Below are positions 26,167 through 34,509 of a stretch of DNA of 64,000 nucleotides, piece after piece. The stretch is from assembly GCF_030813515.1 (NCBI RefSeq), contig NZ_JAUSUK010000002.1:496001-560000 (forward strand), in the 5' to 3' direction. Source of the DNA: Rhodopseudomonas julia. GTDB lineage: Bacteria; Pseudomonadota; Alphaproteobacteria; Rhizobiales; Afifellaceae. A model generated the notes under the pieces. That model saw only the letters and a list, made by a program, of their open reading frames with translations. It was not told the origin of the DNA and did not search any database. Made by a program: the position numbers and the translations under genes. Every line of letters begins with the position of its first letter. The first letter of the stretch is position 1.

Positions 26167-27666
26167 TCAGTCCTCCGGCTGCCAGCTGACGCGGGCAGGT
26201 GCGAGTGGCTCGTGGCCGTATTTATCGGGCGCGTCGCGGAACGTGTCGTAGGATTCCTCGCCGGTGAAATAATAGGTCCGGCCTTCGAATTCGAAGCTGA
26301 AGGGGGCGTCGGTGTTGACGAGGGTCTCGCCCGTGACGGGATCGGTCACATTGGTGGAGACGACTTCGGAGAAGAAGCGGGCGCCTTTTTCGAGCTCGAG
26401 CTGAGCGATGACGATGTCGCCGTTCGCTTCCTCATGTTTCAGGGGGATCGGGTTGCAGCCGCCGGCCTTGCCGATCGACGGCACGAAGATGCGCACGTTG
26501 CAGGCGATGCAGATGATTTCGTTGCCGCGCTGGATATAGCCTTTGTCGCCACAGATCATGCAGGCATCGTAGACCACGCCGATGGCGACATGCTCTGCGT
26601 CAAAGCGGTTGATGAGGAAGAACCGCACCCGGTGGCCGTCGCTCGAGACGTAGGCGAAACGGTGCAGCGTGCCGTCCTTCACCTGATCGACCGGGATGCG
26701 GACGGTGCCGTCATCGTCGACCGTGACGGGCGTCGCCTCCGAAAGGCGCGGCGGCTGCGAGGCGTAAAGGTCGTAATAGAGCATCGAGGCGACGATGAAG
26801 GTCATCGCCGCGGCCAGTCCTCGGAACCAGCGCCGCTCGCCGAGCGCAAAGGCCTTCAGCTTGCGGCGCTCGGTGCGCGCATGGCCGGCGAGGTCATCGC
26901 TTAAGGAGGCGGGGCGCGGCGCGCGCAGAAGGAAGGCGGCGCCGAGGACGAGGGCCAGGGCGAGTTCGGCGTAAACGGCGGCCTCGGCGTAATAATCGGC
27001 CTTGGCGACGAGCGAGACGCGGGCCGAGGTGACCTGCAGCCAGCCGACCTGCAGAAGGCCGAGCATGACGTCACCGCCCCACACCGCGGCCTCGATGAGG
27101 ACGGCCAGAACGAGGAGGCCGAGGCCGATGATCGGCGTGCGGCTTGCGGCGTGACTGACGGCGGTGGCGAAGGCGCCGAGGGCTGCCGCCGCGATGGTCA
27201 CGGCAAGGACGTTGAGGATGAGCTCGGTGTTGAGGACGCTCGTCGCCGTCAAGGCATGGGTGGTGGTGTCATCGGCGAAGACGAGAGCCGACTGCGCCGT
27301 CAGGATCGCGACGAGAAGGGCGAAGATCGGCAGCGCGACGAAGCGGGCTGCCGAAAAACGCAAGGCGAAGGGGGCGGAGAGAAGGGCGAGGAGGGCGGCG
27401 GCCAGACACGCGCCCTCCATCACCATCTTCGCTTCCGTCAACGACGCCGCGCCGTCCGCCCAGAAAAAGGCGAAAGCGCCGATCGCAATTCCTGCGATCA
27501 GCGCCGGCACGGCGATGAAGATGAGGTGACGACGCAGCCTTTCTTCTGCGGCGAGCGTCGTTCTTGCCGCTTTCAGAAGAAGGCCCGCATAGAGCGCCGC
27601 TATGAACGTGGCGGGCCCGAAGGCGCGAAACATATCGGCGAGATAAAAGCTCACGTCATCCCTCAC
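26167..27666 (-). CDS. DUF2318 membrane protein of the Fet iron locus (FetA-like)
   Basis: A 499-residue polytopic protein with about nine hydrophobic segments in the first 320 residues and a C-terminal DUF2318 domain. That domain contains CMICGDKGYIQRGNEIICIA with two CxxC pairs followed by GGCNPIPLKHE, suited to metal or Fe-S binding on the periplasmic side. Such proteins follow the P19 gene in the Campylobacter and E. coli fet loci, and a role in iron redox or electron transfer has been suggested. A strong hairpin lies between this gene and the P19-like gene upstream. Confidence 0.92.
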   Translation of the reverse strand: MRDDVSFYLADMFRAFGPATFIAALYAGLLLKAARTTLAAEERLRRHLIFIAVPALIAGIAIGAFAFFWADGAASLTEAKMVMEGACLAAALLALLSAPFALRFSAARFVALPIFALLVAILTAQSALVFADDTTTHALTATSVLNTELILNVLAVTIAAAALGAFATAVSHAASRTPIIGLGLLVLAVLIEAAVWGGDVMLGLLQVGWLQVTSARVSLVAKADYYAEAAVYAELALALVLGAAFLLRAPRPASLSDDLAGHARTERRKLKAFALGERRWFRGLAAAMTFIVASMLYYDLYASQPPRLSEATPVTVDDDGTVRIPVDQVKDGTLHRFAYVSSDGHRVRFFLINRFDAEHVAIGVVYDACMICGDKGYIQRGNEIICIACNVRIFVPSIGKAGGCNPIPLKHEEANGDIVIAQLELEKGARFFSEVVSTNVTDPVTGETLVNTDAPFSFEFEGRTYYFTGEESYDTFRDAPDKYGHEPLAPARVSWQPED

Positions 27667-27674
27667 TCACGCCC

Positions 27675-27702
27675 CAGGCTCCGCTTCGAAAAGCGGAGCC
27701 TG
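27675..27702 (-). other. Intercistronic hairpin between P19-like and DUF2318 genes
   Basis: A perfect 12-base stem (CAGGCTCCGCTT with AAGCGGAGCCTG, tetraloop CGAA) occupies the 57-base gap. No T tract follows on either strand, so a simple terminator is unlikely. It could protect the upstream mRNA from 3' decay or act as a partial attenuator that lets permease and P19 be made in excess. Confidence 0.7.
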
Positions 27703-27723
27703 ACACGCTTCATGTCGTTGTGC

Positions 27724-28257
27724 TTAGTCCTTGAGCGGGACAAAGCTGAATTCGTATTCCACGTCGAGCGGCTCGAACCAGCGGCCGACGCCCGTATCCT
27801 CGTCGGTGTGGCGGCCGAAGCCCTGCCGCGACGGCGGATCGATGTGATAGCTGAGACGGTAATTGCCGGGGCCCGACATCTTGATGTTGGAGCCGTAATG
27901 CGGCCCGTCGATGGCCACCATCGGCATCAGGTTGCCGCTCGTCACCTTGCCGGTGTCGAGGTTTTCAAGCGTATAGCCGATGGTGAGGTAGGGAATCCAC
28001 TCGCCGGCACCGAAACCGTTCGGATTGCCCTGCGTGGCGTGGATGTCGGCCTCGATATGAATGTCCGCCTGATCGGCCGGAAGGTCGATGCCGCGCGGCT
28101 CCATGTCGATCGGCGACAGATAGACGGCCGCGATCTCCATGTTCGCCATCTCTTTGGCCTCGCCGGCCGGATATTCCTTGAATTCGGCATGGGCGGCGCT
28201 GGCCATACCGGCGGAGAAAATCACCGCGGTCAATAACTTCGTACATCTTGCAATCAT
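27724..28257 (-). CDS. P19/Tp34-like periplasmic iron-binding protein (FetP-like)
   Basis: A 177-residue secreted beta-sandwich protein that binds copper and iron and hands iron to the FTR1 permease. The signal peptide ends near SAAHAEFKEYP. Motifs of the family are visible: Met-rich KEMANMEIAAVYLSPIDMEP, DIHIEADIHATQGNPNGFGA, MPMVAIDGPHYGSNIKM and the His-bearing GFGRHTDEDTG. A clear GGAGA precedes the ATG at 28257. It lies 82 bases after the permease gene, the classic FTR1-P19 pairing. Confidence 0.94.
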   Translation of the reverse strand: MIARCTKLLTAVIFSAGMASAAHAEFKEYPAGEAKEMANMEIAAVYLSPIDMEPRGIDLPADQADIHIEADIHATQGNPNGFGAGEWIPYLTIGYTLENLDTGKVTSGNLMPMVAIDGPHYGSNIKMSGPGNYRLSYHIDPPSRQGFGRHTDEDTGVGRWFEPLDVEYEFSFVPLKD

Positions 28258-28339
28258 CGCCAATTCTCCTGTCTGGCGGGTGAGAAGCTTGGTCGTTGTC
28301 AGGCGGACTTTCGTCCGAACTCGACGCCACAGGGGAAGG

Positions 28340-30382
28340 TCAGCCGGCATGGGCGGGCCTCCCGGAGCGGCGGACGAGGGGGATGGCCAGAAGCGCAAGC
28401 GCGATCAGCACAAGCTGGGGCGCGAGCGTCTGGACGTAGGGGAAGATGCCGAGGAGCGGGACTTGCGGCACCCAGGCGACGAGCGTCGGCTCCAGGATCT
28501 TACCTTCGATCAGCTCCATGACACCTTTGCCGGCGAAGACGAAGGCGAGGTAATAGAGGAGCGCGCTGGTGAAGATGAAGAACGGCCGGATCGGCAGCTT
28601 CAGGGCGCCGTAGCTCATGGCGAAATAGATGATCGCGAGCAGGCCGAGGCCGATGATGAAGCCGGCAAGGATCGACGAGCCGCCGCTGGCATCAGCGCCG
28701 ACGGCGAGCGCCTTGTAGAAGAGGACGGTTTCCGCACCTTCACGGTAGACGGCGAGGAAGCCCGCGAGCCAGAGCGCCGTCAGGGAGCCGGTCGACAGGG
28801 AATCGCCGATCTTGCCCTTGAGATAGGCGGTCCATTTCTGCGCTTCGGCCTTGGAGATCAGCCAGTAGCTCATGGTGAAGAGGACGACGGTCGCAATCAG
28901 CATCGTCGCGCCTTCGAGGATCTCCTGCTGGGAGGCGGCGATGTCGAAGACCCATTGCACCAGGATGGCGGTCGCGACGCTGAGGACGAGGGCGACGATG
29001 ACGGAATTGTAGACGACGCGCTTCTTCTCGCGGTGGCCGATCTTCTCAAGATAGGTGAGCATCGCGGTGACCACGAGCATCGCCTCGAAGCCTTCGCGGA
29101 GGATGATGGTGAGCGAATAGACAAAGAGCGTCCAAGGGGAATCGGCCGTGCCGCCACCGAGCTGTTCGGCCGCGGTCTTAAAATCCGTGTTTGCCGTGGC
29201 GAGATCTTCTTCGAGCGCCGCCGGCTCGAGGCCACCGCGCATGGCGCCGACGAGCTTGGTGAAATGGCCTTCGAGCTTTGTCTTGAAGGCCGTGTCGCGG
29301 GCGCCGATCGCGGCTTCCATGCCGCTGCCTTCGAAAACGTCGAAATAGGTGTCCTGAACCTCTCCGATCGCCTTTCGGATGTCGCCGGTGCGGTAGGTTG
29401 CGATCGCGGCCGTGAGCCTATCGTCGATGGTGGCGATGACGCCCTGCCAATCCTTGGAGCTTGCGGGCGATGCTGCGGCCATGCGGCTTTCCATGCCGGG
29501 CAGGAGAGGCAGGCCCGGAAGATCGTCTTCGATGTCGGCAACCAGAATGTCGCCGGACGCGCGCACCATGCGCGGCGGCTTGCCGGCTTCGACGAGGCCG
29601 AGGATGCGGGTGAACTCGGCGTTGAATTCGGCGTCCTGGCGCTGCGAGACGTGACGGCGAATGACGGTTTCGAGAAGCGAATTCTTGTAGCCTTCGAACT
29701 GCGCCTGCGTGATCAGCGTCTTCGCCTTGTCGGCATTGCCGTTCTCATAAGCGTCGGCCGCGTCCGACATCAGCTTGCCGACATGATCCACAGCCTGCTG
29801 CCAGTAAGGCTCGACGGTTTGCGGAGCGGCGTTTGCAGGGGCATTTGCGGAGGCGTCGGCCGTTGTGGCGGCATGGCCGGTCTCCGCCTTGATGTGCACG
29901 CCCTCTTCGAGCTGCGGCACGACATCCTCGAGAGCCGCAATCTGGGCCTCGATGCGCTGACGCACCGTGGCTGCGGGGACGCCGTCGATGATCGCCTGGC
30001 GAATATCGCCGAATTCCGCCTCAAGCTCGTAACTGCGCTTGGCCGAGATGTTGATACGGATGGGGCCTTCGAGATTTTCGAAGATTTCGAAATAGGACCC
30101 CTGGACGAGATCTTTGGCCGCTTCCGCATCGCCGGCTTCGTAACTGTCGGCGGCTTTGGCAAGACGCTCTTCAATCTTTGTCACCAGACCGCGATAGTCG
30201 GGCTCGGCGGCATAAGACGGTGCGGCAAAGAACACGGCAAGCAGAAGCACGACCAAAAGCGCCGGCCAGGCAAAAGCCGAAAGCGGGGGGCGTGCCTTCG
30301 TCTTTCGCCTGCCGGTGCCGGGAAACGCACTGCAATCGGGTGCGACAGCCGCAAGCGGCAGGGGTTGCGTTTCCGATAGCAT
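28340..30382 (-). CDS. FTR1-family iron permease with large periplasmic N-terminal region (FetM-like)
   Basis: The inner membrane ferrous/ferric iron permease of the locus, 680 residues. A signal-anchor (about 38-57) leads into a periplasmic region of roughly 330 residues. That region appears to hold three related helical repeats, each with a Y-x-x-GD/GN phrase, a YF..FE or related segment, and a closing E-x-F. The C-terminal 270 residues form the seven-helix FTR1 core with two REGxE iron motifs (LREGFEAML and YREGAETVLF). It is the first gene of a seven-gene operon. The operon's putative -35 overlaps a RirA-type box 41 bases upstream of the ATG. Confidence 0.95.
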   Translation of the reverse strand: MLSETQPLPLAAVAPDCSAFPGTGRRKTKARPPLSAFAWPALLVVLLLAVFFAAPSYAAEPDYRGLVTKIEERLAKAADSYEAGDAEAAKDLVQGSYFEIFENLEGPIRINISAKRSYELEAEFGDIRQAIIDGVPAATVRQRIEAQIAALEDVVPQLEEGVHIKAETGHAATTADASANAPANAAPQTVEPYWQQAVDHVGKLMSDAADAYENGNADKAKTLITQAQFEGYKNSLLETVIRRHVSQRQDAEFNAEFTRILGLVEAGKPPRMVRASGDILVADIEDDLPGLPLLPGMESRMAAASPASSKDWQGVIATIDDRLTAAIATYRTGDIRKAIGEVQDTYFDVFEGSGMEAAIGARDTAFKTKLEGHFTKLVGAMRGGLEPAALEEDLATANTDFKTAAEQLGGGTADSPWTLFVYSLTIILREGFEAMLVVTAMLTYLEKIGHREKKRVVYNSVIVALVLSVATAILVQWVFDIAASQQEILEGATMLIATVVLFTMSYWLISKAEAQKWTAYLKGKIGDSLSTGSLTALWLAGFLAVYREGAETVLFYKALAVGADASGGSSILAGFIIGLGLLAIIYFAMSYGALKLPIRPFFIFTSALLYYLAFVFAGKGVMELIEGKILEPTLVAWVPQVPLLGIFPYVQTLAPQLVLIALALLAIPLVRRSGRPAHAG

Positions 30383-30422
30383 TTGAGACCTCGTCCAAAG
30401 AACAGTTTGGGGTTAGCTCTTC

Positions 30423-30439
30423 TTGACTTTTAGAGTCAA
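30423..30439. promoter_or_regulatory. RirA-type iron-responsive operator between fet operon and hugZ-like gene
   Basis: TTGACTTTTAGAGTCAA is a perfect 6-base inverted repeat and contains TGA-N9-TCA, the core of the IRO element bound by the iron-sulfur repressor RirA in rhizobia. Being palindromic, it offers a TTGACT that can act as -35 in both directions, so bound RirA would block both promoters when iron is replete. Confidence 0.75.
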
Positions 30440-30513
30440 CATTGGTTTGCAGCGACCAAATGTCCGTCGCGCAAGACGTCGCGATGTTGGGGAAATCGGA
30501 GGGCCGCAGGCCG

Positions 30514-31287
30514 ATGAACGACAAGAACAAAGTGATCCGGCCAACGGACGACGAGGCGCGCAGTCTCGCCAAAAGGCTTATCCGTATGGCGCGTTTCGGG
30601 GCGTTGGCGACGCTCGAGGCGGAAACCGGTCATCCGCTTGCCACCCGCACGGCGCTTGCCACCGACATGGATGGTACACCGATCATCCTGATCTCGGAAC
30701 TCTCCGCGCATCGGCATGCCCTGGAGGCAGATCCGCGCTGTTCGCTGATGGTGGGCGAACCCGGACGGGGCGACCCTTTGGCGCATCCGAGGCTGACCAT
30801 GGTGGGCGAGGCGCGCCGGGTGAACCCGGAGGATCCGGCGCATTCGCGGCTTAAGCGCCGCTATCTCGCGCGCCAGCCCAAGGCGCAGCTTTATGTGGAT
30901 TTTGCCGATTTCGCCTTCTTCCGCATCGAACCGAAACGGGCGAGCCTGAACGGCGGCTTTGGCAAGGCGTTTCTGCTTGAGCGCGACGATTTCGTGCTGC
31001 CGGCGGATCTCGTCGCGGAGCTGGAGCCGGTCGAGTATGGCGCGGTCAAGCATATGAACGAGGATCACCGCGAGGCGATCGGGCTCTACGCCACGGTTCT
31101 GTGCAAAGGCAAAGCCCCGGCCGATGAATGGTGGATGGCCTCGCTCGATCCGGAAGGGGCCGATCTCGTCTCCGGCGACCTCGTGGAGCGTCTGGTCTTT
31201 CCGGAGAGACTTGCCTCCCCGCAGGATTTGCAGCCGATGCTGGTGCGCCTTGCGAAAGAGGCGCGAACGCGGCAGCCGGCGGCCTGA
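30514..31287 (+). CDS. HugZ-like heme iron utilization protein
   Basis: A 257-residue protein with an N-terminal split-barrel of the pyridoxamine phosphate oxidase-like fold (ARSLAKRLIRMARFGALATL, HPLATRTALATDMDGTPIIL, PRCSLMVGEPG) and a C-terminal DUF2470 domain (YGAVKHMNEDHREAIGLYAT). This arrangement matches HugZ/HutZ-type proteins that bind or degrade heme to release iron. It is divergent from the fet operon across a RirA-type box, supporting an iron role. The start used has GGAGG 12 bases upstream; starts 30 or 72 bases further upstream are possible. Confidence 0.88.
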   Translation: MNDKNKVIRPTDDEARSLAKRLIRMARFGALATLEAETGHPLATRTALATDMDGTPIILISELSAHRHALEADPRCSLMVGEPGRGDPLAHPRLTMVGEARRVNPEDPAHSRLKRRYLARQPKAQLYVDFADFAFFRIEPKRASLNGGFGKAFLLERDDFVLPADLVAELEPVEYGAVKHMNEDHREAIGLYATVLCKGKAPADEWWMASLDPEGADLVSGDLVERLVFPERLASPQDLQPMLVRLAKEARTRQPAA

Positions 31288-31299
31288 TGCGGCGCCGCC

Positions 31300-31692
31300 T
31301 CAGTGGCAGGCGGCGCAGCGTCCCTTGATCTCCAAAGTGGTGCGGCTCGGGATGAAATCGTGCTCGCGGCTCCAGGCGGCGAGCCGCCTCTGCAGGACGG
31401 GATCGCAGAATTCCTCCACCCGGCCGCAGGCTTCGCAGATCGCGAAGGCAACCATTTCGCCCCCATGCTCGGCCGCATGCGAACAGGCGACGAAGGCGTT
31501 CAGCGATTCGATGCGATGGACGAGCTTGTGCTCGGTCAGCTTGTCGAGGGCGCGATAGACCTGAAGCGGCGCCCGCAACCCTTCGGGGCGCAATTCGTCG
31601 AGGATCTGATAAGCGCTGAGCGGGCTCTTGGCATCGCTGAGAACCGACATCACCAGGGATTGGTTTTTGGTCAGGGCGGGCACTTCGCTCAT
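31300..31692 (-). CDS. zur: Zinc uptake regulator, Fur family
   Basis: A 130-residue Fur-family repressor. The N-terminal winged helix is MSEVPALTKNQSLVMSVLSD to LRAPLQVYRALDKLTEHKLV. The dimer domain holds structural zinc cysteines in ICEACGRVEEFC and GRCAACH, plus ACSHAAEHGG. Its place four bases after znuB marks it as Zur rather than Fur. When zinc is ample it should repress znuCB-zur and znuA through the palindrome at 33407-33429, and so control its own level. Confidence 0.93.
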   Translation of the reverse strand: MSEVPALTKNQSLVMSVLSDAKSPLSAYQILDELRPEGLRAPLQVYRALDKLTEHKLVHRIESLNAFVACSHAAEHGGEMVAFAICEACGRVEEFCDPVLQRRLAAWSREHDFIPSRTTLEIKGRCAACH

Positions 31693-31696
31693 TTTC

Positions 31697-32524
31697 TCAC
31701 TCCGTTCCCGTGGCTTCTTCGGCCTTGATGCGATCCGGTTCGACCATCCTCCATGTGAGGCTTGCCAGAAACAGGATCAATGCGGCGACGACGATGGAGG
31801 GGCCGGAGGGCGTGTCGAATTCAAGCGAGGCGAAGAGGCCACTTGAGGCCGCAAGCGCGCCGACGATCGCCGCGATCACGGCCATGCGCTCCGGCGTCGT
31901 GGCGAAGCGGCGTGCGGTCGCGGCCGGGATGATGAGGAGCGAGGTGATGAGGAGAACGCCGACGATCTTCATGGCGCCGGCGATGACGGCGGCCATCAAA
32001 AGCATGAAGACGAGGCGGGCGCGTTCGGTCGCAAGGCCTTCGGCGACGGCGATTTCCGGCGAGATCGTGCCGGCAAGAAGCGGACGCCAGATGGCGACGA
32101 GAATGGCGAGGACGACGGCGCCGACGCCATAGATGAGCATCACGTCGGTGCGCGAAACGGCCAGGATGTCGCCGAAGAGGTAGCTCATCAGATCGATGCG
32201 GATCCAGGTCATGAAGGCGATCAGGACGAGGCCCAGGGCGAGCGTCGAATGGGCGAGGATGCCGAGAAGCGCATCGGCGGGGAGCGAGCGGTTGCGCGAC
32301 AGGGCGACGAGACCGAGGGAGGCGGAAGTGGCGACGGCAAAGACGCCGAAGGTCAAGTTGATGTCGAAGAGAAAGGCGATGGCGACGCCGAGAAGGGCCG
32401 AATGGGCCATCGTGTCGCCGAAATAGGCCATGCGCCGCCAGACGACGAAGCAGCCGAGCGGGCCGGCGACGAGCGCAACGCCGATGCCGGCGAGGAGGGC
32501 GCGGACGAAGAAATCATCAAGCAT
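31697..32524 (-). CDS. znuB: Zinc ABC transporter permease
   Basis: The membrane subunit of the high-affinity zinc importer, 275 residues with about eight to nine hydrophobic segments. The start MLDDFFVRALLAGIGVALVA and the phrase VVWRRMAYFGDTMAHSALLG are typical of ZnuB, as is LLITSLLIIPAATARRF. The ATG at 32524 overlaps the 3' end of znuC by eight bases. Zur follows almost without gap. Confidence 0.95.
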   Translation of the reverse strand: MLDDFFVRALLAGIGVALVAGPLGCFVVWRRMAYFGDTMAHSALLGVAIAFLFDINLTFGVFAVATSASLGLVALSRNRSLPADALLGILAHSTLALGLVLIAFMTWIRIDLMSYLFGDILAVSRTDVMLIYGVGAVVLAILVAIWRPLLAGTISPEIAVAEGLATERARLVFMLLMAAVIAGAMKIVGVLLITSLLIIPAATARRFATTPERMAVIAAIVGALAASSGLFASLEFDTPSGPSIVVAALILFLASLTWRMVEPDRIKAEEATGTE

Positions 32525-33356
32525 GGCGGTGACCTGAAGCGGTGCCCGTACGGGCCGGCTGAGAGAGGGGGGTCTCCTCGCCATCGTCGCTGTTGGCCGA
32601 CAGGGGGGCGTCGGCGGCGGCGTGACTGTGGGCGTGATGGTGGCGGTAGACGGCAAGCGTTTCGGAGGCGCGCGGCCCGAAAAGACGCTGATAGGCTTCG
32701 CTCGCCGCCACCTGTTCCGGCGGCCCCGAGCAGCAGACATGGCCGTTGAGGCACAGAACACGGTCCGTCTGCGCCATGACGATGTGAAGGTCGTGGGAGA
32801 TCAGGAGGATTCCGCAATCGAGCCGGTCGCGAATCTGTCCGATGAGATCGTAAATGGCGATCTCGCCGGTGAAATCGACGCCCTGAACCGGCTCGTCGAA
32901 GACGAGGAGATCGGGCTTGCGAATGAGCGCACGCGCGATCAGGACACGCTGGAATTCCCCGCCCGAAAGCTGCTGCAGGGCGGCGCCTGCGAGATGCGCC
33001 ACACCGGTTTCGGCGAGGGCTGCGTTGATCGCATCGGCCGGAAAACGGGCGGTCAAGGCCATGAAGCGGCTGACCGACAAAGGCATGGTGCGATCGATCG
33101 TCAATTGTTGCGGCACGTAGCCGACCGTCAGCTTCGGGGCGCGACGGATTTGGCCTTCGTCGGGAGCGATGACGCCGAGGAGCGATTTCGCCGTGGTGCT
33201 CTTGCCGCTGCCGTTCGGCCCGATGAGCGTGACGATCTCGCCGCGGCGGATCGTGAGATCCACCCCCCGTACCAGCCATTTGCGGCCCCTGCGGACACCG
33301 AGGCCTGCAATGTCGACGAGGAGGTCGGCGTCGTTCCCGAATTTTTCGCTGCGCAT
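32517..33356 (-). CDS. znuC: Zinc ABC transporter ATP-binding protein
   Basis: The ATPase of the zinc importer, 279 residues. Walker A is LIGPNGSGKSTT, the signature is LSGGEFQRVLIARALI, Walker B is LLVFDEP, and the switch His is in LLISHDLHIV. The C-terminal extension is rich in His (YRHHHAHSHAAADA and a final GHRHA), probably a zinc-sensing or buffering tail. The second of two adjacent ATG codons is chosen because GGAG lies six bases ahead. A start at 33389 lacks a ribosome binding site and would approach the Zur box. Confidence 0.95.
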   Translation of the reverse strand: MRSEKFGNDADLLVDIAGLGVRRGRKWLVRGVDLTIRRGEIVTLIGPNGSGKSTTAKSLLGVIAPDEGQIRRAPKLTVGYVPQQLTIDRTMPLSVSRFMALTARFPADAINAALAETGVAHLAGAALQQLSGGEFQRVLIARALIRKPDLLVFDEPVQGVDFTGEIAIYDLIGQIRDRLDCGILLISHDLHIVMAQTDRVLCLNGHVCCSGPPEQVAASEAYQRLFGPRASETLAVYRHHHAHSHAAADAPLSANSDDGEETPLSQPARTGTASGHRHA

Positions 33357-33406
33357 CATCGTCTCCGGTTGCCGCGCTCTATGGCCCATGTTATAGGGTT
33401 ACGCAA

Positions 33407-33429
33407 GATATGTAATGTAATAACATATC
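33407..33429. promoter_or_regulatory. Zur box between znuC and znuA
   Basis: A 23-base palindrome with arms GATATGT and ACATATC holds the inner core ATGTAAT-N3-ATAACAT, close to the rhizobial Zur consensus. It lies 50 bases upstream of the znuC ATG and 27 bases before znuA, so one site can silence both transcripts. Confidence 0.72.
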
Positions 33430-33456
33430 TACACGAGATAAATCAGAGGTCGATTC

Positions 33457-34458
33457 ATGCGCAAAAGGAATCCTCTTGCATCCCTCGCTCAGGGGCTTGC
33501 GGCAGGGCTCGTTCTATCCTGGGGGACGCAGGCGATGGCCGCGGCTCCGGATGTCGCAGTCTCCATCAAGCCCGTGCACTCACTCGTCGCCGCCGTGATG
33601 GAGGGGGTCGGAAGTCCGCATCTCATCGTCGCGAACGGTTCGCCGCACGATTACGCCCTGAAGCCATCGGATGCACGGGCCTTGGAGGGGGCGGACATCG
33701 TCTTCTGGGTCGGGCCGGAAATCGAGGCGTTTCTGAGCGAGCCTCTTGAGACGATCGCGCCCGATGCGAAGAAGATCGCGCTGTCGCGGGCGCCCGGCGT
33801 CACCCTTCTGCCGCCGCGCGAGGATGGCGCGTTCGAGCCTCACGACCACGGTCATGATGAGGAGGCCGGGCATGATCATGAGGGCGAAGACCATGCCGAC
33901 GATGATCACGGCGACCACGATCACGCCGACCACGGGCATGAGGGCGAGATCGACCCGCATTTGTGGCTCGATCCGGAGAATGCGAAGGCGATGGTGAACG
34001 CAATCGAGACGGAGCTTGCCGATGTCGATCCCGACAATGCTGCGACCTATGCCAGGAACGCCGACAAGACGCGCGAGCGGCTCGACAGCCTCTCCTCCGA
34101 ACTTTCTGGCGAACTCGCCGGATTGAAGGGCAAGCCCTTCATCGTCTTCCACGACGCCTACCAGTATTTCGAAAAGCGGTTCGGGCTCGAAGCGGCCGGT
34201 TCCGTCACGGTGAGCCCGGAAGTTTCTCCCGGTGCGCAGCGGGTTTCGGAGATCGCCGCGAAGATCCGCAATCTCGGCGTCGTCTGTGTTTTTGCCGAGC
34301 CGCAGTTCACGCCGAAGCTGATTGCGGTCGTCACAGAAGGCACGGACGCCAAGAGCGGCGTGCTCGATCCGCTCGGTGCCGACCTTGAGGCGGGGCCGGA
34401 TCTCTATTTCGAGCTGCTGCAGCGCAACGCCGATGAGCTTCAGGACTGCCTCGGCTGA
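33457..34458 (+). CDS. znuA: Zinc ABC transporter substrate-binding protein
   Basis: The periplasmic zinc-binding protein, 333 residues. A signal peptide (cleavage near GTQAMAAAP) precedes the cluster A-I fold, with the first metal His in IKPVHSLVAAVME and others in GEIDPHLWLDPENAKAM and FIVFHDAYQYFEKRFGL. A His- and Asp-rich loop of about 40 residues (HDHGHDEEAGHDHEGEDH and continuing) near residues 128-166 is characteristic of zinc-specific ZnuA. It is divergent from znuCB-zur across a Zur box. A GAGGT lies ahead of the ATG. Confidence 0.96.
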   Translation: MRKRNPLASLAQGLAAGLVLSWGTQAMAAAPDVAVSIKPVHSLVAAVMEGVGSPHLIVANGSPHDYALKPSDARALEGADIVFWVGPEIEAFLSEPLETIAPDAKKIALSRAPGVTLLPPREDGAFEPHDHGHDEEAGHDHEGEDHADDDHGDHDHADHGHEGEIDPHLWLDPENAKAMVNAIETELADVDPDNAATYARNADKTRERLDSLSSELSGELAGLKGKPFIVFHDAYQYFEKRFGLEAAGSVTVSPEVSPGAQRVSEIAAKIRNLGVVCVFAEPQFTPKLIAVVTEGTDAKSGVLDPLGADLEAGPDLYFELLQRNADELQDCLG

Positions 34459-34509
34459 CGCCGCGCCAATCCTTGAACGGATTGCACGAAAGGCGCTATT
34501 GCCTGTCCC

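Noticed and set aside
23020-26251. Two long plus-strand frames opposite the ABC genes
   Set aside because: Both mirror the ATPase and FtsX permease genes and show no membrane or domain pattern of their own.
28139-30379. Open frame of 746 codons on the plus strand
   Set aside because: Antisense to the FTR1 permease, which has two REGxE motifs and a standard signal anchor.
33835-33950. Possible DNA repeat within znuA
   Set aside because: It is the codon pattern of the His/Asp-rich zinc loop, normal for ZnuA, not a mobile or regulatory repeat.
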